Shown: in pieces, positions 38,481-45,996 of the stretch
Numbering within the stretch: the stretch's first letter is position 1
Layout of the letters: every line of letters starts with the position of its first letter
DNA from: Gilliamella sp. ESL0405
Lineage (GTDB): Bacteria > Pseudomonadota > Gammaproteobacteria > Enterobacterales > Orbaceae
Direction of reading: 5' to 3'
DNA: 64,000 nt
Assembly: GCF_019469205.1 (NCBI RefSeq)
Contig: NZ_CP048265.1
Coordinates: 1,364,001 to 1,428,000 of the forward strand
Notes under the pieces: generated by a model
The model's input: only the letters and a program-made list of their open reading frames with translations
What the model was told of the DNA's origin: nothing
Databases searched by the model: none
Program-made: the position numbers and the translations under genes

Positions 38481-39425
38481 CTATTGCCAAACTTTTACGC
38501 CATTTTTTTCAATCATCTCTTTAGTGATAGGAAAAGTTGGTACTAAGATCTCTTTAGCTACAGGCTCTCCTGCTAAGACTTGCTTGCCGATTTTATATGT
38601 CTCTTTAGCCAACTGAATTGGTGCTTGTGCAACCGTTAATGTTAAATCACCATCGCTGAACGCTTTTTTACCGTCGGGTGAGCCATCAACTGTGTAAACT
38701 TTGACATTTTTTAGTTTATTAGATGCTTTTAAAGCAACAACGACACCTAATGCAGAAGGATCATTTACGGCAAAGAAAGCCTGTAAATCGGGGTGAGCTT
38801 GAATAATATCTTCAGCAATAGGCATAGTTACTTCTAAAGCACATTTTCCATTTTGTTGAGATACAACCTCAAATTTACTTTTATTATCACCTAAGCCGGC
38901 ATAAAAACCATCCGCTCTTAACACACTGGCACGGTTAAACGGGCAATCAATTACTGCAATTTTTGCACCATTTGGAAAATCTTTGGCCATTTGTTCACCA
39001 TTAATTTTACCTGCAAGGAAATTATCTGACGCTACAGTACTGACAACTAAGTCATCATCACTAATCGGGTTATCAATAACGACAACAGGAATTTGTTTTT
39101 GTTTAGCTGCCAGTAAGCCTTGTCTGATTCCTTCTGAATCGACAGCAATTAAATAAATGATGTCTACTTTTTGATTGATAACATCTTCCATCATAGATAT
39201 CTGTTTGGCTTGGTCATATTGAGGGTCAATCAGAATATATTGATCATTATTTTGTTTAGCTATTTCAGAAAAAGTATCGGAGATAGCAGTAAAAAATGAG
39301 TTGTTCAAAGTTGAAGTGATAAAAGCAAACTTGATCGGCTTATTATCATCAGCATTTACAAGTTGAAAACAACCTGTAAAAAATACAATTAAAATTGTTA
39401 AGCATGTTGTTATGAATTTTTTCAT
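38481..39425 (-). CDS. Periplasmic sugar-binding protein (RbsB-like)
   Basis: About 314 aa from MKKFITTCLTILIVFF, a Sec signal peptide; cleavage may be after VNA, or at a lipobox FTGC. The Peripla_BP_4 fold is seen in KFAFITSTLNNSFFTAISDTF and in VIDNP and VNDPSALG segments. The start at 39425 has GAGGTGG upstream; the frame is open to 39461 without support. It is the first gene of the operon, delivering the sugar to the permease. Confidence 0.87.
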   Translation of the reverse strand: MKKFITTCLTILIVFFTGCFQLVNADDNKPIKFAFITSTLNNSFFTAISDTFSEIAKQNNDQYILIDPQYDQAKQISMMEDVINQKVDIIYLIAVDSEGIRQGLLAAKQKQIPVVVIDNPISDDDLVVSTVASDNFLAGKINGEQMAKDFPNGAKIAVIDCPFNRASVLRADGFYAGLGDNKSKFEVVSQQNGKCALEVTMPIAEDIIQAHPDLQAFFAVNDPSALGVVVALKASNKLKNVKVYTVDGSPDGKKAFSDGDLTLTVAQAPIQLAKETYKIGKQVLAGEPVAKEILVPTFPITKEMIEKNGVKVWQ

Positions 39426-39433
39426 AAAGCCAC

Positions 39434-39533
39434 CTCGGATAATCAAATGATTTATAAACAAAATTTACTCATAAAGTTAAAGCATTAAAATAATGCTGAA
39501 ATATTTTGAGCAAATCCAGCCTAATTATCCGAG
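39434..39533. promoter_or_regulatory. Inverted 10-bp boxes in the divergent sugar-operon/regulator region
   Basis: CTCGGATAAT (39434-39443) and its exact inverse ATTATCCGAG (39524-39533) are 90 bp apart. The first overlaps the ribosome site of the sugar-binding-protein gene; the second abuts TTGACA (39540-39545) on the plus strand, a -35 candidate for the regulator gene. They may be paired operators for the GntR/LacI hybrid, or an RNA pairing that hides the ribosome site. Confidence 0.45.
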
Positions 39534-39676
39534 ATGATCTTGACAATATTAATCTTTACTTTTTTATTATTTATGATATCAAAGTCACTTTTTTTAAAAA
39601 CTTGTAAAATGTAATTTATCAAGTTTAGCGGTTATGTCATACTATATATATTATTCAAAATTGATTAGGGATTACT

Positions 39677-40765
39677 ATGGCAAATAAAAGTGAGCAGATA
39701 TATCAAGAAATATTGTTGCAAATCAAAAGTGGCGTTTTAGATTGTCATAGTGCTCTGCCCTCTTCATCCGATTTGAGCCTGTTTTATAAAACATCTCGAC
39801 CAACAATAAGCAAAGTATTTTCAAAGTTAAAAAATGAGGGCTATATTGAAGGCAAACAAGGCGGAAAGTTTTATGTTAGACAACCGGAAAATGAACAGGT
39901 AACAAAATATATTTGCGGCATCTTAGCACCAAGGCTAGAACAAGATGAAAGCCGCATGATTCTTGATAGTTTATATTCTCAAATCGCTAGTTTAGCAAAT
40001 GATTATCAGTTTTCTCTTTTATGGGCGGGTATGCTAACTAAAAGCCAAAATATTCAATCTATTTTGAATGATGTAGAGAAGGTTATCATTAATTACACCA
40101 AAAATAATATTCATGGCATCTTTTTTACACCTTTAGAATTTCATCCTTATGCAAGCGTTATTAATCAAAAAATTATCGATCTCCTTAATCAATATGAGAT
40201 ACCTTGTATATTGCTTGAGCGTGATTATTGTCGGTTTCCTCATCGAGGCATGGCCGACTTAGTCAGTATTGACAATATTGCTGCCGGATATATTGTTACT
40301 CAGCATTTTCTTGAACAGAATCATAAGCAAATTGCTTTCGTTTCCAAAAGTGATTCTGCCAATACTATTGCATTAAGAATTATCGGCTATAAACAAGCGC
40401 TGGTTGATGCAGGAATTACCAAAGATTGGATTATTCAAATTCCGCAAATAGATGAAAAAGTAATAAATCAATTAGCAAAATTAAATATTAAGCATGTTGT
40501 TTGTGGTAACGACTTCACCGCAATGCAATTAATTTCATTAAATCAGAGAATCAATCCAAAACATAAATTATTTACCATCAGCTTTGATGATGCAGATTAC
40601 GCTTGTCATCTTGCTACCCCACTTTCAACATACAGGCAACCGTTGGCAAGTATTGCCTTAACTGCGGTTGAAACGCTAATTCAGCGAGTCAATAACCCAG
40701 CATTACCGATTCGTACTATCTATGTCAATGGAGAATTAGTGATTCGGGCATCAAGTGGAACTTAA
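39677..40765 (+). CDS. AraR-like transcriptional regulator (GntR DNA-binding + LacI-type sugar-binding domain)
   Basis: 362 aa. The N-terminal ~70 residues are a GntR winged helix (IYQEILLQIKSGVL, LPSSSDLSLFYKTSRPTISKVFSKLKNEGYIEG). Residues ~80-360 are a periplasmic-binding-protein-like effector domain (VCGNDFTAMQLI, ISFDDADYACHLATPLSTYRQPLASIA). This combination is that of Bacillus AraR. It is divergent from the sugar ABC operon and is its probable regulator, relieved by the transported sugar. Confidence 0.85.
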   Translation: MANKSEQIYQEILLQIKSGVLDCHSALPSSSDLSLFYKTSRPTISKVFSKLKNEGYIEGKQGGKFYVRQPENEQVTKYICGILAPRLEQDESRMILDSLYSQIASLANDYQFSLLWAGMLTKSQNIQSILNDVEKVIINYTKNNIHGIFFTPLEFHPYASVINQKIIDLLNQYEIPCILLERDYCRFPHRGMADLVSIDNIAAGYIVTQHFLEQNHKQIAFVSKSDSANTIALRIIGYKQALVDAGITKDWIIQIPQIDEKVINQLAKLNIKHVVCGNDFTAMQLISLNQRINPKHKLFTISFDDADYACHLATPLSTYRQPLASIALTAVETLIQRVNNPALPIRTIYVNGELVIRASSGT

Positions 40766-40906
40766 TATCGCCCGTATTGATATCGGCTCTTAATAAAAAT
40801 ACCGATATGCAGCAAATATGTGATAATCATGTTAAACATAAAGTGACAGTGTCACCACAATAAGCAGCTTTTACAGTCAGGTTTAAAAAACATTCGATTA
40901 AAACAG

Positions 40907-41599
40907 CTAAATTTTTAAAAATAATTCTCTACTTTTGAACGGCTTTGAACCGACATAAGGTTTCATCGCCATACGGGTAAATCGTTTGGCCGCTTTGAGG
41001 GTATCTTCATCATCAAACTGCCTATGACCTAATGCTAATACTTGTTTACCTGTAAAACTGGTACTATTTTGCATTAAGCTACTGATAAATCCTTTTTCTG
41101 ATTGATATTGATAGGACATTGATTCAACAATTTCATCGCCGGTTACACTGCAATGAAAAAAATCAACGTGATAACCCAGATTCTCTAATAATGCTAATTC
41201 AAAAACTCTTAATACCTTTTCAGCAGGCGTTTGTTGAGCCAATTGTTGGATACTTTTAAGATAATCATCAAACAGGGTTGTCATTTCGGTTTCAGCGACT
41301 AACACCCGGTGTAATAATTCATTTAGATAAAAAGCGCTATATAGCCAAATCGAGACCAAAGGTAGCGTGAGCGAAATCGCCTCAACCTGACGTAAGTTTT
41401 TGATTTCACCGTGCCCAGAATACTGCACAATTAATGGCGTAAAAGGTTGTAATATGCCTTTAAGAGACGATTTTTTTCGCCTTGCACCTTTTGCCAATAT
41501 GGTAATTTTCCCGACATTTTCTACAAACAAGTCAACCAATAAGCTGCTTTCGCTATAAGTTCTTGTATGTAGCACAAATGCTCTTTGCCAATTTTCCAT
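40907..41599 (-). CDS. recO: DNA repair protein RecO
   Basis: 230 aa (E. coli 242). The N-terminal OB-fold starts [22 protein letters not shown] and continues [24 protein letters not shown]. The helical C-terminal part contains [15 protein letters not shown], but only one cysteine lies near the usual zinc site, so zinc binding is probably absent, as in enteric RecO. It loads RecA on SSB-coated gaps with RecR. Here it stands alone rather than in rnc-era-recO. Confidence 0.92.
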   Translation of the reverse strand: MENWQRAFVLHTRTYSESSLLVDLFVENVGKITILAKGARRKKSSLKGILQPFTPLIVQYSGHGEIKNLRQVEAISLTLPLVSIWLYSAFYLNELLHRVLVAETEMTTLFDDYLKSIQQLAQQTPAEKVLRVFELALLENLGYHVDFFHCSVTGDEIVESMSYQYQSEKGFISSLMQNSTSFTGKQVLALGHRQFDDEDTLKAAKRFTRMAMKPYVGSKPFKSRELFLKI

Positions 41600-41752
41600 T
41601 CAAAAAACCTTTTAATTACCTAGTTTATTTAATTAAAAATAGTATCTGACCAAAATTTGAGTAATTTTATGAAATTTTCAACTGAACTTCTGCTGAAAAT
41701 CCGATATAATCAATAACTAATTATGGGATAACTAAAAGAAAAATTAAAAACT

Positions 41753-43381
41753 ATGGAACTATTTTCAACAATCTTACTTCTTGTATTAATTGTATCACTT
41801 TCCGGTGTCGTTATAAAAATGCTACCAATACAAATTCCACTACCGCTAATGCAAATCCTATTAGGTTGTATGTTAGCTGCTTTTGGTGTTTATTTGAAAT
41901 TTGATCCGGAACTATTCCTTGTCTTATTTATTCCACCATTACTTTTTGCTGATGGTCGAAAAACTTCAGTTAAAGACTTTGTGTACAATTTTAGAGAGAT
42001 TGTTGGACTAGCACTTGTTTTAGTTGTTATATCGATTATCGCTTTAGGCTATTTTTTATATTGGATGTTACCAAACGTACAATTAGCGGCAGCTTTAGCT
42101 TTAGCAGCAGTATTATCCCCAACCGATGCGGTCGCATTAAGTGGTATTGTGGGTAAAGGCCGCATTGATAAAGAAAAAATGGAAATCATTGAAGGTGAAG
42201 CGTTAATGAATGATGCTTCAGGCTTGGTATCGTTAAAATTTGCTATTGCCATTGCCGCTGGAGTATTACAATTTAATTTAATTCAAATTAGTATTACATT
42301 CTTTATTGTTGCTATTGGTGGTTTGGCTGTCGGTGTATTATTTACCTGGTTATATGCACGTATTTTACGTAAAATTAATCAGCTCACTCACAATGACCCG
42401 GCAATTCAAATTGTTCTACTATTCTTACTCCCTTTTGCCGCTTATATCATCGCTGAAGAGTGCCATTGTTCAGGCATTTTAGCCGCAGTGAGTGCCGGTA
42501 TGACAGTTAACCACTCCAATATGATGCGAAATGCTCCATTAACTGCACGGTTACAATCCGATAGCACTTGGTCTATGTTAACCTTTGTCTTTAATGGATT
42601 TGTGTTTATTTTATTAGGCATTCAGTTACCGAGTATTTTAGATAATACTTTTGCTGAAAACCAAACTGATGCCTCAATTGAATTATGGCAATTATGCTTA
42701 ATTGTATTGTTTGTATTTATTGTGTTAATGTCCACCAGATTTGCCTGGTTATGGGCAATGAAACACATGCCGACGATGCCATTTGGTACAAAACGCCCTC
42801 TTGCATTTAGATCATACACGACAAGAGATCTTTTAGTTTCAACCTTTGCTGGTGTGCGCGGTGCCATTACATTGGCTGGTGTTTTATCCATTCCGATGAC
42901 TATTGGTGGTCGTTACCAGTTAGTCTTTATTGCAACGGGTATTATCTTAGTTTCATTGATAGTTGCGGTCATTGTATTACCTATTTTATTACGTGGTAGC
43001 GTGATTTTAGATAATTCAGAACAAGATAATGAAATTTTAACCGTCAAAGGCCAAATGGCAGAAGAAGCGATTGTTAGTCTGGAAAAGATGCAAAGCAATT
43101 TACTGCAAGAAACTTCTGAAGCGGGTCTGGATCAAGAAATTATCCATGAAGTTGGTTCACGTGTTATTGGTTCATTAAGACGAAGAACGGGTCTTAAAGA
43201 TTTAGAACAAAAGGCGTTAGAAGCAGAAAACTTAGAAAGACGTATGCGTTTAGTTGCTATCGGTGCTGAGCGTACAGCTTTATTACAAATGAAAGTTCGT
43301 AATGAAGTAAGTGAAGAAACATTTGAACATTTAAATACTGACTTAGATATTTATGAAAAAATGATTTCCGGAGATGCCTAA
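41753..43381 (+). CDS. yjcE: Na+/H+ antiporter, CPA1 family (YjcE-like)
   Basis: 542 aa (E. coli YjcE 549). About a dozen hydrophobic helices are followed by a ~120-residue cytoplasmic tail rich in charged residues. CPA1 motifs seen are FIPPLLFADGRKT, AAVLSPTDAVALSGIVG, EGEALMNDASGLVSLKFA (ion-binding ND pair) and FAGVRGAITLAGVLSIP. It exchanges monovalent cations for protons. The ubiT start follows its stop codon directly, suggesting co-transcription. Confidence 0.88.
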   Translation: MELFSTILLLVLIVSLSGVVIKMLPIQIPLPLMQILLGCMLAAFGVYLKFDPELFLVLFIPPLLFADGRKTSVKDFVYNFREIVGLALVLVVISIIALGYFLYWMLPNVQLAAALALAAVLSPTDAVALSGIVGKGRIDKEKMEIIEGEALMNDASGLVSLKFAIAIAAGVLQFNLIQISITFFIVAIGGLAVGVLFTWLYARILRKINQLTHNDPAIQIVLLFLLPFAAYIIAEECHCSGILAAVSAGMTVNHSNMMRNAPLTARLQSDSTWSMLTFVFNGFVFILLGIQLPSILDNTFAENQTDASIELWQLCLIVLFVFIVLMSTRFAWLWAMKHMPTMPFGTKRPLAFRSYTTRDLLVSTFAGVRGAITLAGVLSIPMTIGGRYQLVFIATGIILVSLIVAVIVLPILLRGSVILDNSEQDNEILTVKGQMAEEAIVSLEKMQSNLLQETSEAGLDQEIIHEVGSRVIGSLRRRTGLKDLEQKALEAENLERRMRLVAIGAERTALLQMKVRNEVSEETFEHLNTDLDIYEKMISGDA

Positions 43382-43888
43382 ATGATTGGAAACAAGCATC
43401 AATTTCTAAGCAAAATCCATTCACAATTTGTCGATAAAGCCCCTCAAATGCTGGGGCTTACACTCAAATGTGTGCCTTTTGAAGTTAAAAAACGCACTAT
43501 TGAGCAATTATTACAGTTGCAATTTAAACAATCGCTTGAAGATGGTGACCTTGATTTTTTAGAAGATCGTTGGTTGAAAATTCAAGTGACCGATTTAGAT
43601 CTTATTTGGTTTGTTAGCCTTATTGAAAACAAATTGGTAGTCAGTCGGGAAGAAATTGCAGATGTCTCTTTTATCGGTAATGCTAATGATTTAATCATGA
43701 TAGCCACCCGACGCCAAGACCCGGATACCCTTTTCTTTCAACGCCGATTAATTGTTGAAGGAGACACTGAATTAGGGTTATATGTGAAAAACCTAATGGA
43801 TTCTATTGAACTCGAAGCAATGCCTAAATTCTTAAGGCTCACGCTTGAAAAACTAGCAGATATTATCCAAACCTCGCCAATCCATTAA
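43382..43888 (+). CDS. ubiT: UbiT, lipid-binding factor for O2-independent ubiquinone synthesis
   Basis: 168 aa SCP2-domain protein (E. coli YhbT 174). The segment RRQDPDTLFFQRRLIVEGDTELGL is diagnostic. UbiT works with the UbiUV hydroxylases to make ubiquinone without O2. Its ATG directly follows the antiporter stop, with GGAG 9 nt upstream. ubiU and ubiV are not in this window, although in E. coli they are neighbours of ubiT. Confidence 0.88.
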   Translation: MIGNKHQFLSKIHSQFVDKAPQMLGLTLKCVPFEVKKRTIEQLLQLQFKQSLEDGDLDFLEDRWLKIQVTDLDLIWFVSLIENKLVVSREEIADVSFIGNANDLIMIATRRQDPDTLFFQRRLIVEGDTELGLYVKNLMDSIELEAMPKFLRLTLEKLADIIQTSPIH

Positions 43889-44369
43889 TATATTGCCCTC
43901 AGTTATTGGGGGCTATGTGACACTAAACTCCCCTTTTCTATTTAACGATTTAAATAGTTTTTTAACACCCTATACTCATAAACTAAAGGTTATTTTTCTT
44001 AGGTGTTTTAACGAAGATTAATGATTTTTGATCTTGATTATCTGCCTGCTTTTGTTAAATCAATTAATTTTGAAAACTTACCATTTGGCTAAAATAAAAT
44101 ATATAAAAAAATAATAAACATTTGATCATTTACTGATCAGATAAGCCACCACAATAAATTTTATCAATAATAAAGAGAGGAGATACCAATAATCTGAGAC
44201 GATATAATATGGTCAAAATCAGATAATTATAACTATTGCCATTAATACATAAAAGTGACCCTATTTCGAATCATGTGAACATCATTATTTTCAACTCTCT
44301 GAAAACGAATAAACGCTGGTTTATGTGACATTTTCAGTACTTTCATTTTAGTTTTCTTAAAAATCATAT
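43889..44369. other. Intergenic region with no convincing gene
   Basis: AT-rich. It contains a weak stem GCCCTCA/TGGGGGC just after ubiT (43897-43916), a duplicated palindrome TGATCA at 44122-44140, and a 29-codon minus-strand frame (44242-44331, MSHKPAFIRFQRVENNDVH...) whose composition looks coding but which lacks a ribosome site and may be a gene remnant. Confidence 0.4.
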
Positions 44370-44371
44370 TA

Positions 44372-44410
44372 TTAGAAATCTTAAGTCAACATGATTTAAG
44401 ATATCTCAAA
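44372..44410 (+). promoter_or_regulatory. Two operators (O1, O2) at the repressor's own promoter
   Basis: O1 TTAGAAATCTTAA (44372-44384) and O2 TTTAAGATATCTCAAA (44395-44410) share the palindrome TTTwrGA-NN-TCTyAAA. O1 overlaps a possible -10 TATTAT (44367-44372), and O2 lies just before the ribosome site. The same motif recurs twice at 45363-45411, which argues for autoregulation by the S24-type repressor. Confidence 0.6.
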
Positions 44411-44428
44411 TATTAAATGAGGTGTCAT

Positions 44429-45079
44429 ATGGCAACAGAAACAATAGGTCAACGAATACGTAAACGAAGAAAAGCTTTAAATTTAACGCAAAAAAACTTA
44501 GCAAAAACATTAAATGACGCAACTCATGGTTCTATATCTCAATGGGAATCAGATACAACATCACCAAGTGCCAAAAATTTATATGATTTATCTAAAGCAT
44601 TAGAATGCGATTTTGTGTGGTTACTTAATGGTGGTGAAGAATCAAGCGTGATCCCTGCTTCATTCAAATCCCATAAAGTCCCGCTTATCGATTACTCCCA
44701 AGTTAGAATATGGATAGATTCAAAAGAACAGAAAAATGTCACTGTTTTAACTCATATTATGACATCATTGAAATTATCCAATAAAGCATTTGCCATTGAA
44801 ATAGTTGGCGATTCAATGGAGCCAGAATTTAAAGAAGGTGATGTTGTTATCATTGATCCCGATATACAACCTACCCCCGGCGAATTTATCGTAGCAATTA
44901 TTCCGGAGTGGCAAGCCACTTTTCGAAAATATCGTGAATTAGGTCAGGATAGCGACGAAAAAATGCTGTTTGAAATTATGCCACTTAATCGCGATTACAC
45001 GGCAATGAGCAATAAAAAACAACAAATTAGTATTGTTGGCACAATGGTTGAGCATAGAATATTTAGAAGAAAAAGATAA
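44429..45079 (+). CDS. Phage-type repressor (HTH_3 + S24 peptidase-like domain)
   Basis: 216 aa. Residues ~6-65 are a lambda-repressor-type HTH (IGQRIRKRRKALNLTQKNLAKTL, GSISQWESDTTSPSA). Residues ~120-210 are a LexA/CI-like S24 domain with the Ser129 (VGDSMEP) and Lys167 (ATFRKY) dyad. No Ala-Gly or Cys-Gly cleavage pair is visible in the linker (60-95), so RecA-induced self-cleavage is doubtful. The start at 44429 has GAGGTG 5 nt upstream; an in-frame ATG at 44417 lies before that site. No other phage genes surround it. Matching operators lie at its own promoter and at 45363-45411. Confidence 0.88.
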   Translation: MATETIGQRIRKRRKALNLTQKNLAKTLNDATHGSISQWESDTTSPSAKNLYDLSKALECDFVWLLNGGEESSVIPASFKSHKVPLIDYSQVRIWIDSKEQKNVTVLTHIMTSLKLSNKAFAIEIVGDSMEPEFKEGDVVIIDPDIQPTPGEFIVAIIPEWQATFRKYRELGQDSDEKMLFEIMPLNRDYTAMSNKKQQISIVGTMVEHRIFRRKR

Positions 45080-45198
45080 AAATTTTTTTATTACACCAAA
45101 ACAGATAATCGGTATAGTTTAATGATAAAGATATCAAATCAAAAACATACCCCATACCAACAAATCACTTCAAATAACCAACACTAAAAAGTATAGAT

Positions 45199-45226
45199 CA
45201 TAACTCCAACAAAACTGGGAGTTATG
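45199..45226 (+). terminator. Hairpin downstream of the repressor gene
   Basis: Perfect 9-bp arms CATAACTCC/GGAGTTATG with a 10-nt loop, 120 nt after the repressor stop. The following TGCTTATCATTTTA is only weakly U-rich. It probably ends the repressor mRNA; 45227-45360 shows nothing else. Confidence 0.45.
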
Positions 45227-45362
45227 TGCTTATCATTTTAGATAATTATTTAAAAAATCGTATTTAATTCCGTTCAATTTCAAACAGCGTTTTATACTTT
45301 TAACATTTTTTTTATAAAAATCCCTTATTTATTTTTCAAATTTGATAAAAATGTTAATTAAA

Positions 45363-45413
45363 TTTAGAAATCTTAAATTTATTATTGACATTTAATTTTA
45401 GATGTCTTAAATA
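45363..45413 (+). promoter_or_regulatory. Strong promoter overlapped by two repressor operators (O3, O4)
   Basis: -35 TTGACA (45385-45390), 17-bp spacer, -10 TAAATA (45408-45413). O4 TTTAGATGTCTTAAA (45397-45411) covers the spacer and -10; O3 TTTAGAAATCTTAAA (45363-45377) lies just upstream of the -35. Both match the boxes at the repressor promoter. Bound repressor would block polymerase. Confidence 0.65.
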
Positions 45414-45450
45414 GACAACTCGTTTTGAATTTTAGATAGGTTTACTTAAA

Positions 45451-45570
45451 GTGAAAAATGAAAGAAAAACAAAATCAGTTAATGAGTTATTCTTTATTAT
45501 GCGCTTTTCGTTAGTCATTTCTGAAATCAAAACGAGTTTCATTCCGATAAAAGCTATCCTTCCAAAATAG
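45451..45570 (+). CDS. Candidate 39-aa small peptide in the repressor-controlled transcript
   Basis: A GTG start with AGG about 10 nt upstream. The peptide has a basic N-terminus (MKNERKTKSVNE) and a hydrophobic, amphipathic remainder (LFFIMRFSLVISEIK, SFIPIKAILPK). An alternative frame from ATG 45458 gives only 18 residues (MKEKQNQLMSYSLLCAFR). The design recalls small peptides made under LexA- or phage-repressor control, but no family is recognised. Confidence 0.3.
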   Translation: MKNERKTKSVNELFFIMRFSLVISEIKTSFIPIKAILPK

Positions 45571-45619
45571 CTTGAAAAATCTGACAGCTGGAAAGACAGC
45601 GATATACTACATCCTTTTT

Positions 45620-45644
45620 GCCCTCGTTAATGAGGGCTTTTTTT
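45620..45644 (+). terminator. Strong intrinsic terminator of the small transcript
   Basis: Stem GCCCTC/GAGGGC with a GTTAAT loop followed by T7. The stretch 45650-45996 up to sbcB holds no gene; sbcB probably has its own promoter there. Confidence 0.88.
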
Positions 45645-45996
45645 GATAGCAAAGGGATTTAATCTGGCTATTTAACGGCACTCAAACTCTTCTAATGACA
45701 AATTTGAAAGGCAATTGTGACATTTTATGCTATGCTTAGCGTCAATGAATAACTAGTATTCTATACTGATAATACGGCGAAACATGCTTAATCATTATTA
45801 AGTCAAATAGCTATCATGTTATACCATAGACTTTCAGTTTTTATCGGGTATTAAAAAGCTAGTTCGGAACTCAATTTGTACACATTTGCAAGTGAACAGA
45901 TAAAAACAGTTAAACAGCCAAAAAACAAAAATGTGCTAAACAGATTATATCTAATAAAATATAAATAAAAATAACAATCACGGGCAAAGTTACACA

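Larger units (their letters stand above)
45420..45644 (+). ncRNA. Predicted ~225-nt repressor-controlled structured transcript
   Basis: It runs from the expected start of the O3/O4 promoter to a strong terminator. The first ten transcribed bases CTCGTTTTGA (45419-45428) are exactly complementary to TCAAAACGAG (45527-45536), a long-range fold-back. It carries two overlapping short frames (39 and 18 codons). It could be a small RNA or the mRNA of a small peptide. The transcript is predicted from signals only. Confidence 0.5.

Noticed and set aside
40843-40855. GTGACAGTGTCAC palindrome between the GntR regulator and recO
   Set aside because: Lies between convergent gene ends, isolated, with no promoter; probably chance.
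44242-44331. 29-codon minus-strand ORF MSHKPAFIRF...
   Set aside because: Composition looks coding, but there is no ribosome site, no neighbour context and very short length; noted only in the intergenic description.
44372-45079. Prophage remnant around the repressor
   Set aside because: No integrase, terminase, structural or lysis genes and no att-like duplications within the window; the repressor stands alone.
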